Below, piece after piece: positions 30,476-39,531 of a DNA stretch of 59,026 nucleotides (position 1 is the first letter of the stretch; every line of letters begins with the position of its first letter). The DNA comes from Alphaproteobacteria bacterium. GTDB lineage: Bacteria; Pseudomonadota; Alphaproteobacteria; Rhodobacterales; Rhodobacteraceae. The position numbers and the translations under genes were made by a program. The stretch is taken from positions 1 to 59,026 of the forward strand of contig JAUIIR010000020.1 in the NCBI GenBank assembly GCA_030431485.1, given 5' to 3'. The notes beneath the pieces were generated by a model. The model was not told the origin of the DNA. It made no database searches and worked only from the letters and a program-made list of their open reading frames with translations.

Positions 30476-31337
30476 CCCAAATTTCCGGTCCGCCGCAAAC
30501 ATTTGGATCGACTTGACCCAGCGTCTTGAGGTCTTTGCGGGTGTAATCAAGCTGGGTCAGCACGCTGCGGATCGCGTTGATCCGGGCGCGACGCTTGTCA
30601 TCAGACCGCACGATGGTCCATGGCGCGTGATCTGTGTGTGTTTTGGCGAAGGTCTCCTGGATGGCATCGCTGTAGGCGTCCCATTTCTTGAGTCCTTCGA
30701 CGTCAATCCAGCTGAGTTTCCATTGCTTGAGCGGATCGCTTTCGCGCTCAAGGAAGCGGCGCAATTGTTCGGCGCGGCCAACATTGAGCCAGATTTTGCA
30801 GAGCTTGATGCCGTCATCAATCAACATCTTTTCAAAATCAGGTACTTGCCGGAAGAAATGCATGCGCTGTTCCGGTGTGCAGAAGCCAAACACATGCTCG
30901 ACAACACCCCGGTTGTACCAACTGCGGTCGAAGAACGCGATTTCGCCAGCGGCGGGCAGATGGTCAACATAGCGCTGGAAATACCATTGGGTCGCTTCGG
31001 TTTCGGTTGGTTTTGAAAGCGCCACGACCCGCGCATTTCGAGGGTTAAGATTTTCACGAAACCGTTTGATTGTGCCGCCTTTTCCAGCAGCATCCCGGCC
31101 TTCAAAGACAATTGCGACCCGGGCGCCGGTATCCTTGGCCCAGGCCGACATCTTGACCAGTTCGATCTGCAGCGCGTCGAGGTCCTTTTCATAGGCCTTG
31201 CGCGGCATGCGTTCCGAATAGGGGTATTCCGGGTTCAGAATGTCGCCTTTTTCTGCGCGTTTGATCGCATTGCGGATGGTGTCCGGTGCGGTGTCGTTGA
31301 AAAAGGCGCTGATCGCACCCTCAAAGGGAAGGTCCAT
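30468..31337 (-). CDS. ppk2: Polyphosphate kinase 2
   Basis: A 289-residue PPK2-family enzyme that moves phosphate between polyphosphate and nucleotides. The P-loop is '[20 protein letters not shown]', the lid region contains '[25 protein letters not shown]', and '[13 protein letters not shown]' is also conserved. The single-domain length suggests class I, which favours making NTP from NDP, but class assignment needs alignment. A TetR regulator overlaps its 3' end. Confidence 0.92.
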   Translation of the reverse strand: MDLPFEGAISAFFNDTAPDTIRNAIKRAEKGDILNPEYPYSERMPRKAYEKDLDALQIELVKMSAWAKDTGARVAIVFEGRDAAGKGGTIKRFRENLNPRNARVVALSKPTETEATQWYFQRYVDHLPAAGEIAFFDRSWYNRGVVEHVFGFCTPEQRMHFFRQVPDFEKMLIDDGIKLCKIWLNVGRAEQLRRFLERESDPLKQWKLSWIDVEGLKKWDAYSDAIQETFAKTHTDHAPWTIVRSDDKRRARINAIRSVLTQLDYTRKDLKTLGQVDPNVCGGPEIWDG

Positions 31338-31389
31338 CGGAGACCCTTTCTGTCATCTGCTCTGATCTGAATATGGGATGTTAATCCGA

Positions 31390-32343
31390 TTAACGCAAAC
31401 CCGCTCGTGCCGCAGCACGGTCGATTGCCGCGATGACCTCGGGTTCGGCCGCGTGGTGCGGCATGTGACCAATGCCTTCGAGCACGGTGAGGTTTGCGCC
31501 TGAAATCTGGTTGGAGAGAGGGATCGAATGGATTGAAAGGCCCACGGTCGTGTCGGCATCGCCGTGTACAATTTCGGTTGGGACATCAATTGCACCATAG
31601 CGCGTGTACAGAGCTTTGATTTCGTCCAGAAGGTTCGCACGCTGCATAGAGTTGGCGCGCATCGTATCGCGGCGGAGTGTGAGAGGCGCGCCAATATGTT
31701 CGGCATAGCCGGGCGGTTCTTTTTGCGGTTTGAAGACGTCCTCAATGGCCCTGTCGACAACGGGATTTGGCACAAAGGCAGTGAGTGCAGGCACAACCAC
31801 GGCACTCCCGACATCGCTGGAGGTGACCTTGTAATAGAGGCTCAAATCACTCGACCATGGGTTGGACGCTGCGGCAAGCAGGATCAAGGCCGACAGGCTG
31901 TCAGGGCGCTCCACTGCCCAGGCCAGCGCAACGGCGCCCCCGTAGCTCTGGCCCAGCACCATTGGGCGCTGCAATCCGAGTTGCTCTGACGCATCGGCCA
32001 GAAGCTGCGCCTGTTCGATCAGGGTTGTGCCGTCTGGATTGACCCGTTCGGTGTAGCCAAGACCCGGTCGGTCGAATGCAGTGACGCGGTAGCGGTCGGC
32101 GAGTTTGTCGACGAGGGAAAAGGTGAAATCGCGCAGGTTGCCGCTGGCGCCGTGGATCAGCACGATGTCGGGGCCGTTGCCCTTGGTAACGTAGTGCACC
32201 TGTGTGCCATTGACGGTCAGAAAATCGCCTTCGGGTGGAAATCGCTCTTCGGCTTTGGCCTCGCGATAACTTGCCGTGCAGGCTGTCGTCAGCACCAAGG
32301 CGGCTGCACATCCCAGCAGCACGCCGAACCCCTTTAACGCCAC
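31390..32343 (-). CDS. Exported alpha/beta-hydrolase lipoprotein
   Basis: A 317-residue hydrolase with a signal peptide and lipobox 'LTTAC' (acylated Cys about residue 22), so it is probably membrane-anchored in the periplasm. The hydrolase domain has the oxyanion 'LIHGASGNLRD', nucleophile elbow 'GQSYGG' and catalytic His in 'EGIGHMPHHA'. The substrate is unknown; haloalkane dehalogenase, epoxide hydrolase and esterase relatives share this layout. It starts nine bases after the metA stop and is likely its co-transcribed neighbour. Confidence 0.82.
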   Translation of the reverse strand: MALKGFGVLLGCAAALVLTTACTASYREAKAEERFPPEGDFLTVNGTQVHYVTKGNGPDIVLIHGASGNLRDFTFSLVDKLADRYRVTAFDRPGLGYTERVNPDGTTLIEQAQLLADASEQLGLQRPMVLGQSYGGAVALAWAVERPDSLSALILLAAASNPWSSDLSLYYKVTSSDVGSAVVVPALTAFVPNPVVDRAIEDVFKPQKEPPGYAEHIGAPLTLRRDTMRANSMQRANLLDEIKALYTRYGAIDVPTEIVHGDADTTVGLSIHSIPLSNQISGANLTVLEGIGHMPHHAAEPEVIAAIDRAAARAGLR

Positions 32344-32352
32344 GTGGGCCTC

Positions 32353-33297
32353 CTAACGGTTGCGCAGATCCGTGCTGGCTGCGCCAATCTGCTCAATGTC
32401 GAATGGAGTCGTGAGGTAGATCTCCGACACCCAGTTGCCATAGAGAAGATGCGCATGGCTGCGCCAGCGGTTCTGTGGCGGTTTGCTTGGATCGTTGTCG
32501 GGATAATAGTTGGCAGGCACGTTGATTGGCGTGCCATTGGCGACGTCGCGGTCGTATTCGTCCTTGAGCGTGTTGCTGTCATACTCGAAGTGGTTGAACA
32601 CATAGAGCGCACGGTGAGCCGGGTCTTCGACAAGGCATGGGCCGGTTTCGGTGCTGTCAATCAGGATGGGCAGGCCAGCCTTTTCGACATCCTCGCGCCG
32701 TATCTCGGTCCAGCGACTCACCGGAATCACCATGTCATCCGAGAACCCGCGCAGATAGGGCGATGCGGGCGCCAGATTGCGGTGCCGGATGCAGCCGAAC
32801 GCTTTTTGCGGTAGCTCGATCTTGGGCACGCCGTGGAAATGGTGGATCATCGCCATGCCGCCCCAGCAAACGCCAAAAGTGGAGTGCACATTGGTCTGGG
32901 TCCAATTCATCACCTGGGTCAGCTCATCCCAATACGTCACATCCTGATACGGGAGATGCTCGATCGGCGCGCCGGTGATGATCAGACCGTCGAACTTTTC
33001 ACCTGTGTCTGCGACTTCGGCAAACGGGCGGTAAAAGCTTTCCATGTGTTCTGCCGCAGTGTTCTTGGTCTGATGCTCGGTCATCCGGATCAGATTGAAC
33101 TCGATCTGCAGCGGCGTTGCGCCGATCAGCCGGGCAAACTGGTTCTCGGTCTGGATCTTTTTCGGCATCAGGTTAAGCAGCGCGATACGCAGCGGGCGAA
33201 TGTCCTGTTGGCTGGCAAGCTCGTCAGGGATGACCATAACGCCTTCGCGCTTGAGCACATTATAGGCGGGTAGGTTGTTGGGCAGTTTGATCGGCAT
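32353..33297 (-). CDS. metA: Homoserine O-acetyltransferase, MetA type
   Basis: A 314-residue enzyme that activates homoserine for methionine synthesis. '[20 protein letters not shown]' and the catalytic Cys144 in '[13 protein letters not shown]' mark the MetA fold. In '[19 protein letters not shown]' the residue after GAPI is Glu; at this position Glu goes with acetyl-CoA use and Gly with succinyl-CoA use in characterised MetA proteins. I therefore call it an acetyltransferase (MetAA). A P-loop protein ends three bases upstream and the hydrolase follows, forming a tight unit. Confidence 0.92.
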   Translation of the reverse strand: MPIKLPNNLPAYNVLKREGVMVIPDELASQQDIRPLRIALLNLMPKKIQTENQFARLIGATPLQIEFNLIRMTEHQTKNTAAEHMESFYRPFAEVADTGEKFDGLIITGAPIEHLPYQDVTYWDELTQVMNWTQTNVHSTFGVCWGGMAMIHHFHGVPKIELPQKAFGCIRHRNLAPASPYLRGFSDDMVIPVSRWTEIRREDVEKAGLPILIDSTETGPCLVEDPAHRALYVFNHFEYDSNTLKDEYDRDVANGTPINVPANYYPDNDPSKPPQNRWRSHAHLLYGNWVSEIYLTTPFDIEQIGAASTDLRNR

Positions 33298-33300
33298 GGT

Positions 33301-34167
33301 CTACGCCTCTTTCTGATCCAGAGCGCGCGCAATCAACGCATCGAATGTTTCGGGGCTGGCATCGGTCATGAGGTCATGTGCATCGATGGTGACACCCCAG
33401 CGATCCGCCATCATCTGGTATCTCGGCTGGCGGTGTGCAAGAGCCTGCGCATATGTCCAGCGGATAAAGGTATCTGGATCAACGTCGTCTTCTTGGGAGT
33501 TGTTTTCCTTCAAATACTGGTCCCAGACCCGGCTCAGGAACTCAGGCTGGTAGGCCATTGGTTTCGGAGCCTTGTCGAAGCGGCGGATCAATTCCTGGGT
33601 ATGGGCCTCATCGCCTTTGATCCAGACCAACAGGGCCTGTTTCGACAGTTCGGCCATGATCGGATCGTTCGGGTCTTCGGGATCCACCCATTCGCAGATC
33701 GAGCCACCGGTATCGCAGACAAAATGCGGGTAGCCGTAAAGGTCGATGGCGCGATCTATGAAATAGCCTGTGTCGAGCAGCGCAGCCATTTCGGCGCGGC
33801 GAAACTGGTCCTGACGCTTGCGGTATTCGTCGATGGCCATGCCGCCGCGTGTCGGGTCGCCGGGTTTGCCGAGGTAGGCCGATACAGGGGCAAGGTTATG
33901 GAAGCTGATATTGGAGCCGATGTAGATCGAGTCGGACATCAGCAACTCGCGTAGGAATGGCACCTTCATGGCTTCGCGTTTGGCGTTGTCGGCGATATAT
34001 TCGCCCATGTAGCGGGTGCCGATCCGGTAATCTATCGAGTAGTGAAACCAGACGCCGGTGTCGCGCAGCAGGTTGGAGATATGGGTCTTGCCCAGACCCG
34101 ACATGGCAAAGAGGACAACACGTTTGTTGGGCGCGTTCAGCCAATCCTGTCCGGAAGCGTAAATCAT
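33301..34167 (-). CDS. P-loop ATPase-like protein of unknown function
   Basis: A 288-residue soluble protein. A Walker A motif is present near the N-terminus as 'VVLFAMSGLGKTHISNLL'; the 'SIDYRIGTRYMGEYI' that follows and 'HFVCDTGGSICEWVD' in the middle are distinctive but do not match a kinase I can name. The C-terminal third is acidic and rich in aromatic residues. It ends three bases before the metA start on the same strand, so translation is likely coupled and a link with methionine metabolism is possible. Confidence 0.65.
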   Translation of the reverse strand: MIYASGQDWLNAPNKRVVLFAMSGLGKTHISNLLRDTGVWFHYSIDYRIGTRYMGEYIADNAKREAMKVPFLRELLMSDSIYIGSNISFHNLAPVSAYLGKPGDPTRGGMAIDEYRKRQDQFRRAEMAALLDTGYFIDRAIDLYGYPHFVCDTGGSICEWVDPEDPNDPIMAELSKQALLVWIKGDEAHTQELIRRFDKAPKPMAYQPEFLSRVWDQYLKENNSQEDDVDPDTFIRWTYAQALAHRQPRYQMMADRWGVTIDAHDLMTDASPETFDALIARALDQKEA

Positions 34168-34255
34168 CTGCAGTGTTCCATGCCATAAATTCGTCGCTTG
34201 GGCTTAACGATGCGGTGGGAAGCCGTCAAACGGTTGTACTCAAACACACGAGAAA

Positions 34256-34281
34256 CCCCGCCGGACACAGGTCCGGCGGGG
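34256..34281 (-). terminator. Terminator of the FadL-type porin gene
   Basis: The arms 34256-34266 and 34271-34281 are a perfect 11-bp inverted repeat around acag. Read on the minus strand it is followed by tttctcgtg, so it ends the porin transcript before the P-loop/metA unit. Confidence 0.85.
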
Positions 34282-34322
34282 CCACTCTTGAAACGTCGTA
34301 CCGATTAATTCTGCAGATCGGA

Positions 34323-35648
34323 TCAGAAATCGACTGTCAGCGAGACACCCACACCCAGAGCGGTATTGTCTTCGAACTTGGTGCCGGATGCGTCTTCCGC
34401 ATCGCCGATCCAAGCGTATTCGAGACCGCCCCGCAGGGTCATGTTGTCCATTTTGTACTGACCGCCCACGCCGATGCTGACAAAGCCATCGCGCGGTGCC
34501 AGACGGGACACGGTGTCGCCATTCTGCGCCTCGTAGGATACCTGAGCGAAGCCAGACAGGTCTTCCGAGAAGGCGCGGCCAATGCCGAGCTTCCACGTGG
34601 TGCGGTCATTATCGAAGCCGGTGACATTGCCGCCGGTCACACCTTCGTATTCCGGAGTGCGGACTTCCCACTTGGACCACTCGACCCATTTGACCTGACC
34701 AAAGACCAGTGTTCCCGGTGCGATGCCGGTCTGGAAATCAAGCGCGACTGCCTGCGGCATGGTGACCTTGGTGTCGCCGCCGGTGGCGTCGATGCCAAGT
34801 CCGGCAATGGTTTCCGAGGTGCTGAATGTGTGGGTGATTTCGCTCTGCCAAGACAGCGCCACGCGCAATGCGATATCCGGGATTTCGTATGCCACACCAA
34901 GGATGGCACCCCAGTCGCCGACGCGACGACCGCTGGCGTTGTATTCCATTGACGTGCCGAAATTCTGCGCAGCCGCGCCAAGTGTCTGCGCCTGTGCGCC
35001 CAGAGCCTGAGCTTGCGCTCCCAGTGCCTGCGCCTGTGCGCCCAGTTCCTGTGCGGTGGCCAGATCACCTGCAGCGCCTGCCGCTTGTGCCTGTGCGCCC
35101 AGTGCCTGCGCTTCCGCGCCGAGCGCTTGCGCCTGCGCGCCGATGCCCTGGGCGTTGCGTCCGACAGAGCTGCGTACCAGAAGGTCCGGGATGGTGATGT
35201 CGGCCTCGCTTTCGACATATCGGGCGCCTGCGAACACAGACACGCGGTCGGTCACGCGATACTTGCCGACCAGAGCGATCTGGTTGCTGTCCCAATCTGC
35301 GGTCAGACCGGCATAGATGCCTTGGGTGTATTCCGCGCCGGCTCCGTATGGGTTGTTGACATACATGCCAAAGGTCAGTTTTTCGGTGAAGTCGTTTTTG
35401 TAGGCGAGGCTGTAGTTGCTGTAGTCTTTCAGCATGTTGCCTGTGCTGCCTTCCCCGCCACCTGCGGCCGTAAGTTCCGGTGAATATTTACCGGACAACT
35501 CGGGCATGACATGCGAAAAGCTCAGCTGAAGCTGGTCATTGCGCGTGAACAGAAAGCCGTAATCGTTGTTGGAGCGTTCGATACCGCCCGCATGTGCTGC
35601 GCCTGCGGCAACGGCAAGCGCGATGGCGCTTGTCATGACTGTCTTCAT
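34323..35648 (-). CDS. FadL/OmpP1-type outer-membrane transporter with heptad-repeat insertion
   Basis: A 441-residue outer-membrane beta-barrel for hydrophobic compounds. A signal peptide ends at 'AAGAAHAGG', and the mature protein shows alternating strands and a C-terminal Phe ('GVGVSLTVDF') as outer-membrane proteins do. Residues 166-230 are an insertion of about eight 7-residue units of the form AQxxGAx with a short break 'AGDLAT', almost entirely Ala, Gln, Gly and Leu. This should be helical and probably forms a surface loop. The ATG at 35648 follows gaggg. The gene is monocistronic, closed by a strong terminator. Confidence 0.87.
   Translation of the reverse strand: MKTVMTSAIALAVAAGAAHAGGIERSNNDYGFLFTRNDQLQLSFSHVMPELSGKYSPELTAAGGGEGSTGNMLKDYSNYSLAYKNDFTEKLTFGMYVNNPYGAGAEYTQGIYAGLTADWDSNQIALVGKYRVTDRVSVFAGARYVESEADITIPDLLVRSSVGRNAQGIGAQAQALGAEAQALGAQAQAAGAAGDLATAQELGAQAQALGAQAQALGAQAQTLGAAAQNFGTSMEYNASGRRVGDWGAILGVAYEIPDIALRVALSWQSEITHTFSTSETIAGLGIDATGGDTKVTMPQAVALDFQTGIAPGTLVFGQVKWVEWSKWEVRTPEYEGVTGGNVTGFDNDRTTWKLGIGRAFSEDLSGFAQVSYEAQNGDTVSRLAPRDGFVSIGVGGQYKMDNMTLRGGLEYAWIGDAEDASGTKFEDNTALGVGVSLTVDF
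34959..35153 (-). repeat. 21-base tandem repeats inside the FadL-type gene
   Basis: In-frame imperfect 21-base units encode AQALGAQ-like heptads: four units, an 18-base spacer region, then five more. The unit length keeps the reading frame, so copy number can change without frameshift. Confidence 0.85.
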
Positions 35649-35766
35649 TGGACCCTCATCCCTTTTTTTGATGTTGTCTCCTCTGCGTTGTCCGTACCTA
35701 AGCGGCTGACGTGCGGTCAATTTTTACCATACGTAAGCCTCAGGCTTGTGCCGCAGCGTCACAACG

Positions 35767-36633
35767 TTAACGAGAACGGGTCGAAGACCAGATATTGTAG
35801 TAATTCGCGCCAAAAATCAGAACTGCGCCGAGGAACACGAACGGGTCCAGAGGTTCGGCGTAAAGCAGCATTCCCACAACGGCGATAACCGGCAGCCGGG
35901 TGAAGTCGATGGGCATCACGATGGTGGCCGGGGCCAGTGACAACGCGGTGGTCAGGCAGAAGTGGGCCACCAGACCTGCGATGGCAATCACAACGACCCA
36001 AGGCAGATTGGCCGCGGTTGGCAGCGCAATGTCGCCGTCAAATCCGGCAAAGCCGAGGCCCAACACAACCTGCATCGCCGTCAGGTAGAACAGGATACAG
36101 GTAATGGATTCGGTGCGTGTCAGTTTCCGGGTGAACACAGCCGATCCGGCAAAGCCGATCGCGGCCAGTGCCGCTGTGATCAGGCCCACGTGGAAGGTCT
36201 CGGGGCTGGGGCGCGTGACCACAAGAATCCCGATGAAGCCGATCACCGCCGCGATGGCCTGTGTGCGTGTCAGGCGCTCTCCCAAAACGAAGGGTGCCAT
36301 AAGCATCACCCACAGCGGGGAGGTGAATTCCAGCGCGAAAACCTGTGCCAATGGGATCACTGTGATTGAATAGAACCACAGATTTTGGCCGGCGAAATGG
36401 CTGACATTGCGAATAAAGTGCAGCCCAAGGCGCCGCGTGCGGACTTGATGCAACGTGCCTGCGATAAATGCGATGGTGATCACAATGACGACGCCAATCA
36501 GGCTTCGGTACATCATGATCTCGAACGTATCGAGATCGAGACTGACCGCGCGCCCGGCAATCGCCATCGACGTGAACGACACAATCGCCCCAATCATCCA
36601 AAGGCAGGCGCGGATTGTGGGTGACAGGCTCAT
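35767..36633 (-). CDS. EamA/DMT family transporter
   Basis: A 288-residue protein with ten predicted membrane spans arranged as two EamA repeats. 'FTSPLWVMLMAPFVLGERLTRTQ' in the first half and 'IAVVGMLLYAEPLDPFVFLG' in the second are the typical ends of each repeat. The family exports metabolites or amino acids; the substrate here is unknown. It lies between the FadL-type gene and the SH3 protein gene, all on the minus strand but with separate spacers. Confidence 0.88.
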   Translation of the reverse strand: MSLSPTIRACLWMIGAIVSFTSMAIAGRAVSLDLDTFEIMMYRSLIGVVIVITIAFIAGTLHQVRTRRLGLHFIRNVSHFAGQNLWFYSITVIPLAQVFALEFTSPLWVMLMAPFVLGERLTRTQAIAAVIGFIGILVVTRPSPETFHVGLITAALAAIGFAGSAVFTRKLTRTESITCILFYLTAMQVVLGLGFAGFDGDIALPTAANLPWVVVIAIAGLVAHFCLTTALSLAPATIVMPIDFTRLPVIAVVGMLLYAEPLDPFVFLGAVLIFGANYYNIWSSTRSR

Positions 36634-36671
36634 GAGCAGAGACCCCGGATGTCACTCTGGCGGTAAATCAT

Positions 36672-37289
36672 CTAATCACGCGGCAGGTGGCAGCATCCGG
36701 TCAGAAAGCGTCTCTGGCCCGGCGATTTCAGGTGCATTGTAATGGTCCAGCCATAGACCCGGTCGCTCATTCCGTCCGAGCAGGTGGCACCGGAAATCGT
36801 GGCGTCGATGACCTTTGTTTCTTCGGCGCTCAGGCTCACTAGGGCAGGGCTGCCAAGCCGGCCTTCTGCCGTGACAATGCTGTCCACGGCAAAATGGGTG
36901 TCACCATCCTCGGGGTGTGAATAGCGTGCATTGTCGTCATAAAGTCTAAGCGCCCAGAACGGCTCCGTCCCGCCGCACACCAATCCCTGCGGCACTGTCG
37001 TGCCGCCCAGCATGGGAATGTCGTCTGAGGCGAGGAAACGTGTTGAGACCCACCCGTCGCTCTCGGCCAGTCCGATCCGCGCCCACTTGCCTGATTGTTC
37101 AAACTCAAGAACTTCGATCCCGCGCGCATCGTGCGGCAGATCGCCGATATCGGCAGCGCTTGCCGAAGGCGCGGCCCGCACATTCAGCACATCGTTTGCT
37201 GCGACACCTGTCACGCGGCGGTAAGACGGCTCTGCCAAACCCAGTGTGGGAAGGACCAGTAGACCGGCACACAGGCTCGCGCGGATCAT
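36672..37289 (-). CDS. Exported SH3-domain protein
   Basis: A 205-residue protein with a signal peptide ('[14 protein letters not shown]'). Residues about 22-85 are a bacterial SH3 domain ('[20 protein letters not shown]' and '[19 protein letters not shown]'). The second half begins '[12 protein letters not shown]', a motif shared with COG3650-type periplasmic proteins, and contains several Cys residues that could form disulfides. The ATG at 37289 overlaps the guaA stop (ATGA), so it is coupled to guaA. The function is unknown; a cell-wall or periplasmic binding role is usual for SH3b proteins. Confidence 0.75.
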   Translation of the reverse strand: MIRASLCAGLLVLPTLGLAEPSYRRVTGVAANDVLNVRAAPSASAADIGDLPHDARGIEVLEFEQSGKWARIGLAESDGWVSTRFLASDDIPMLGGTTVPQGLVCGGTEPFWALRLYDDNARYSHPEDGDTHFAVDSIVTAEGRLGSPALVSLSAEETKVIDATISGATCSDGMSDRVYGWTITMHLKSPGQRRFLTGCCHLPRD

Positions 37290-38857
37290 TCCCACTCGAT
37301 GGTTCCCGGTGGTTTCGACGTGATGTCGTAGGTCACGCGGTTGATGCCTTTGACCTCATTGATGATCCGGGTGGCGGTTTCGCCAAGGAAGTCATGGCTG
37401 AACGGATAGTAATCCGCCGTCATGCCATCGACCGATGTCACCGCGCGCAGGGCACAAGCGTAATCATATGTACGGCCATCGCCCATCACACCGACGGTGC
37501 GGACCGGCAGAATGGCGACGAAGGCCTGCCAAATCTCGTCATAAAGGCCATGTTTGCGAATCTGGTCGATATAGACCGCGTCCGCTTTGCGCAGGATCTC
37601 GAGCTTCTCGCGGGTGATCTCGCCGGGGCAGCGGATCGCAAGGCCGGGACCGGGGAAGGGATGGCGACCGATAAAGCTGTCGGGCAAACCCAGTTCACGC
37701 CCCAGATCGCGCACTTCGTCTTTGAACAGTTCGCGCAGCGGCTCCACAAGCTTGAGACCCATCTTTTCAGGCAGGCCGCCGACATTGTGGTGACTCTTGA
37801 TCGTCACCGATGGTCCGCCGCTAAAGCTAACAGACTCGATCACGTCCGGATAAAGCGTGCCTTGGGCAAGGAATTCCGCGCCTTCGATCTGGTTGGCGTA
37901 TTTCTGGAACACGTCGATAAAGAGGCGACCAATGATTTTTCTCTTTGTCTCCGGATCGCTTACGCCATCAAGCTCACCCAAAAACAATTCTTGTTCCTGA
38001 GCGTGGATGACTTGCAAATTCATGTGGTCGCGGAACATCGCGACCACCTCGTCAGCTTCGTTGAGACGCAAAAGTCCGTGGTCGACAAACACGCAGGTCA
38101 GCTGGTCACCGATGGCATCGTGCAATAGTGCTGCGGCCACCGAGCTGTCGACGCCGCCGGACAGGGCGCAGATGACTTTCTTGTCACCGACCTGTTCTTT
38201 GATCTTGCGGATCGCCTCTTCACGGTACGCTCCCATCGTCCAGTCACCGGCGAAGCCCGCAAGCTGCACGAAGTTTTGATAGAGCGTTTTGCCGTTCGGC
38301 GTGTGGTGGACTTCGGGGTGGAACTGCACCGCGTAAAACCGGCGGTTGGTGTCGGCGGTGATGGCAAAAGGCGCGCCGGGAGATGTACCCAGAACATCAA
38401 AACCCGGAGCGATTTCAGACACATGGTCGCCGTGGCTCATCCACACCTGTTCGCGACCGGTGCCGTCCATAAACCACCCGCCGAGCAGGTCGCTGCGGGT
38501 TTCGGTTGGGGTGACATACGCGCGGCCGAATTCGGCTGTCGCATGTTCGCCCGCCTCGACCTTTCCGCCCAGATCCTGCATCATTACCTGCTGGCCGTAA
38601 CAGATGCCAAGGATCGGCACGCCCAGCTCATAGGCCTTTTTCGGCGGGCGCGGACTGCCGTCTCGCATCACGCTGTCCGGGCCACCGGAAAAGATGATCG
38701 CCTTGGGGTCAAACGCGGTCAGGAAATCATCCGTCACGTTCTGATAGGGATGGATTTCGCAATAGACGTTCAGCTCGCGCAGGCGGCGCGCAATCAGCTG
38801 CGTCACTTGGCTGCCAAAGTCGATGATAAGAAGGCGGTCGTGTTCTGTCGTGCTCAT
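37286..38857 (-). CDS. guaA: GMP synthase (glutamine-hydrolysing)
   Basis: A 523-residue two-domain enzyme converting XMP to GMP. The N-terminal class I amidotransferase has its Cys in '[10 protein letters not shown]' and its His in '[11 protein letters not shown]'; the ATP pyrophosphatase has the PP-loop '[15 protein letters not shown]'; the dimerisation end is '[16 protein letters not shown]'. Length is normal. The ATG at 38857 gives the expected start; upstream in-frame sequence is not conserved-looking. The SH3 protein gene overlaps the stop. Confidence 0.96.
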   Translation of the reverse strand: MSTTEHDRLLIIDFGSQVTQLIARRLRELNVYCEIHPYQNVTDDFLTAFDPKAIIFSGGPDSVMRDGSPRPPKKAYELGVPILGICYGQQVMMQDLGGKVEAGEHATAEFGRAYVTPTETRSDLLGGWFMDGTGREQVWMSHGDHVSEIAPGFDVLGTSPGAPFAITADTNRRFYAVQFHPEVHHTPNGKTLYQNFVQLAGFAGDWTMGAYREEAIRKIKEQVGDKKVICALSGGVDSSVAAALLHDAIGDQLTCVFVDHGLLRLNEADEVVAMFRDHMNLQVIHAQEQELFLGELDGVSDPETKRKIIGRLFIDVFQKYANQIEGAEFLAQGTLYPDVIESVSFSGGPSVTIKSHHNVGGLPEKMGLKLVEPLRELFKDEVRDLGRELGLPDSFIGRHPFPGPGLAIRCPGEITREKLEILRKADAVYIDQIRKHGLYDEIWQAFVAILPVRTVGVMGDGRTYDYACALRAVTSVDGMTADYYPFSHDFLGETATRIINEVKGINRVTYDITSKPPGTIEWE

Positions 38858-38933
38858 GGCTCCTGATAGGCAGAGCCTTGGTAAATGGCAATATTGCCAA
38901 TCCGCTTTGTGCGATGTCGGGCGGTATCTGTGT

Positions 38934-39110
38934 TCAGGAACGGCTAAGCGCCATATGGACAATCCGCGCCCCGACGATCCTCACGAAAAAACACATCGCA
39001 ATCGACACACCAAAAAATAGATACGTGCCAGCGAATCCCGCCCAGGCGATTCCCAGACCAAGCACCAGCACGGCGATCATCGCGGATGTCTTTTTCGCTG
39101 CATATTGCAT
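38934..39110 (-). CDS. 58-residue membrane protein, unknown
   Basis: A tiny protein with two likely spans, '[19 protein letters not shown]' and '[18 protein letters not shown]', and a basic N-terminus '[10 protein letters not shown]'. I do not recognise it. The ATG at 39110 is preferred over in-frame sequence to 39185. It lies upstream of guaA and next to another small membrane protein on the same strand. Confidence 0.5.
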   Translation of the reverse strand: MQYAAKKTSAMIAVLVLGLGIAWAGFAGTYLFFGVSIAMCFFVRIVGARIVHMALSRS

Positions 39111-39177
39111 GTGGCTATCCTGATCCGATGTGCTGGAATAACCGATCGTAGGTCGATTGGTTCCAGCGACAGCGGGA

Positions 39178-39348
39178 TCAATCAATCAGCACGTTGATCA
39201 GCGTCGCTCCGATAATCCAGATCGCCAAGGCGAGAAACAGTGCCATTCCGAGACCGTAGAGCCCGCCCAGGACACTGCCGAGAATGGCAACCACACCTGC
39301 ACCACCAACGAGACCCATCAAAGAGCTCTTCTTGCGTTTCCAGTCCAT
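39178..39348 (-). CDS. 56-residue glycine-rich membrane protein, unknown
   Basis: The frame encodes 56 residues: a basic start 'MDWKRKKSSLMGL', a Gly-rich span 'VGGAGVVAILGSVLGGL' and a second span 'GMALFLALAIWIIGATLINV'. A perfect aaggagg ribosome site lies about 6 bases upstream on the minus strand, which makes a chance frame unlikely. It is immediately upstream of the 58-residue membrane protein gene. The function is unknown. Confidence 0.6.
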   Translation of the reverse strand: MDWKRKKSSLMGLVGGAGVVAILGSVLGGLYGLGMALFLALAIWIIGATLINVLID

Positions 39349-39531
39349 CACATCCTCCTTCTGCGTATCTTAGTGTCTCGCAGGCCGGGGCGTCTTTGAT
39401 CTCGCGCAGAGCAGGAATGTCGCTTTCGCGACGCACAGGACGCAATCGGTCCCTGACCGCATCTTCTCTCATATTATGGAGTGTGCACGCGGCCGCAGGC
39501 CGGCACCGGTTTTTCCCGCAGGAGGGCAGTC

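Noticed and set aside
34168-34250. SAM riboswitch for the metA unit
   Set aside because: The leader before the P-loop gene shows no SAM-II-like pseudoknot pattern that I could find by eye; a covariance search would decide.
34959-35153. CRISPR array
   Set aside because: The repeats are contiguous 21-base coding units without spacers, inside a porin gene.
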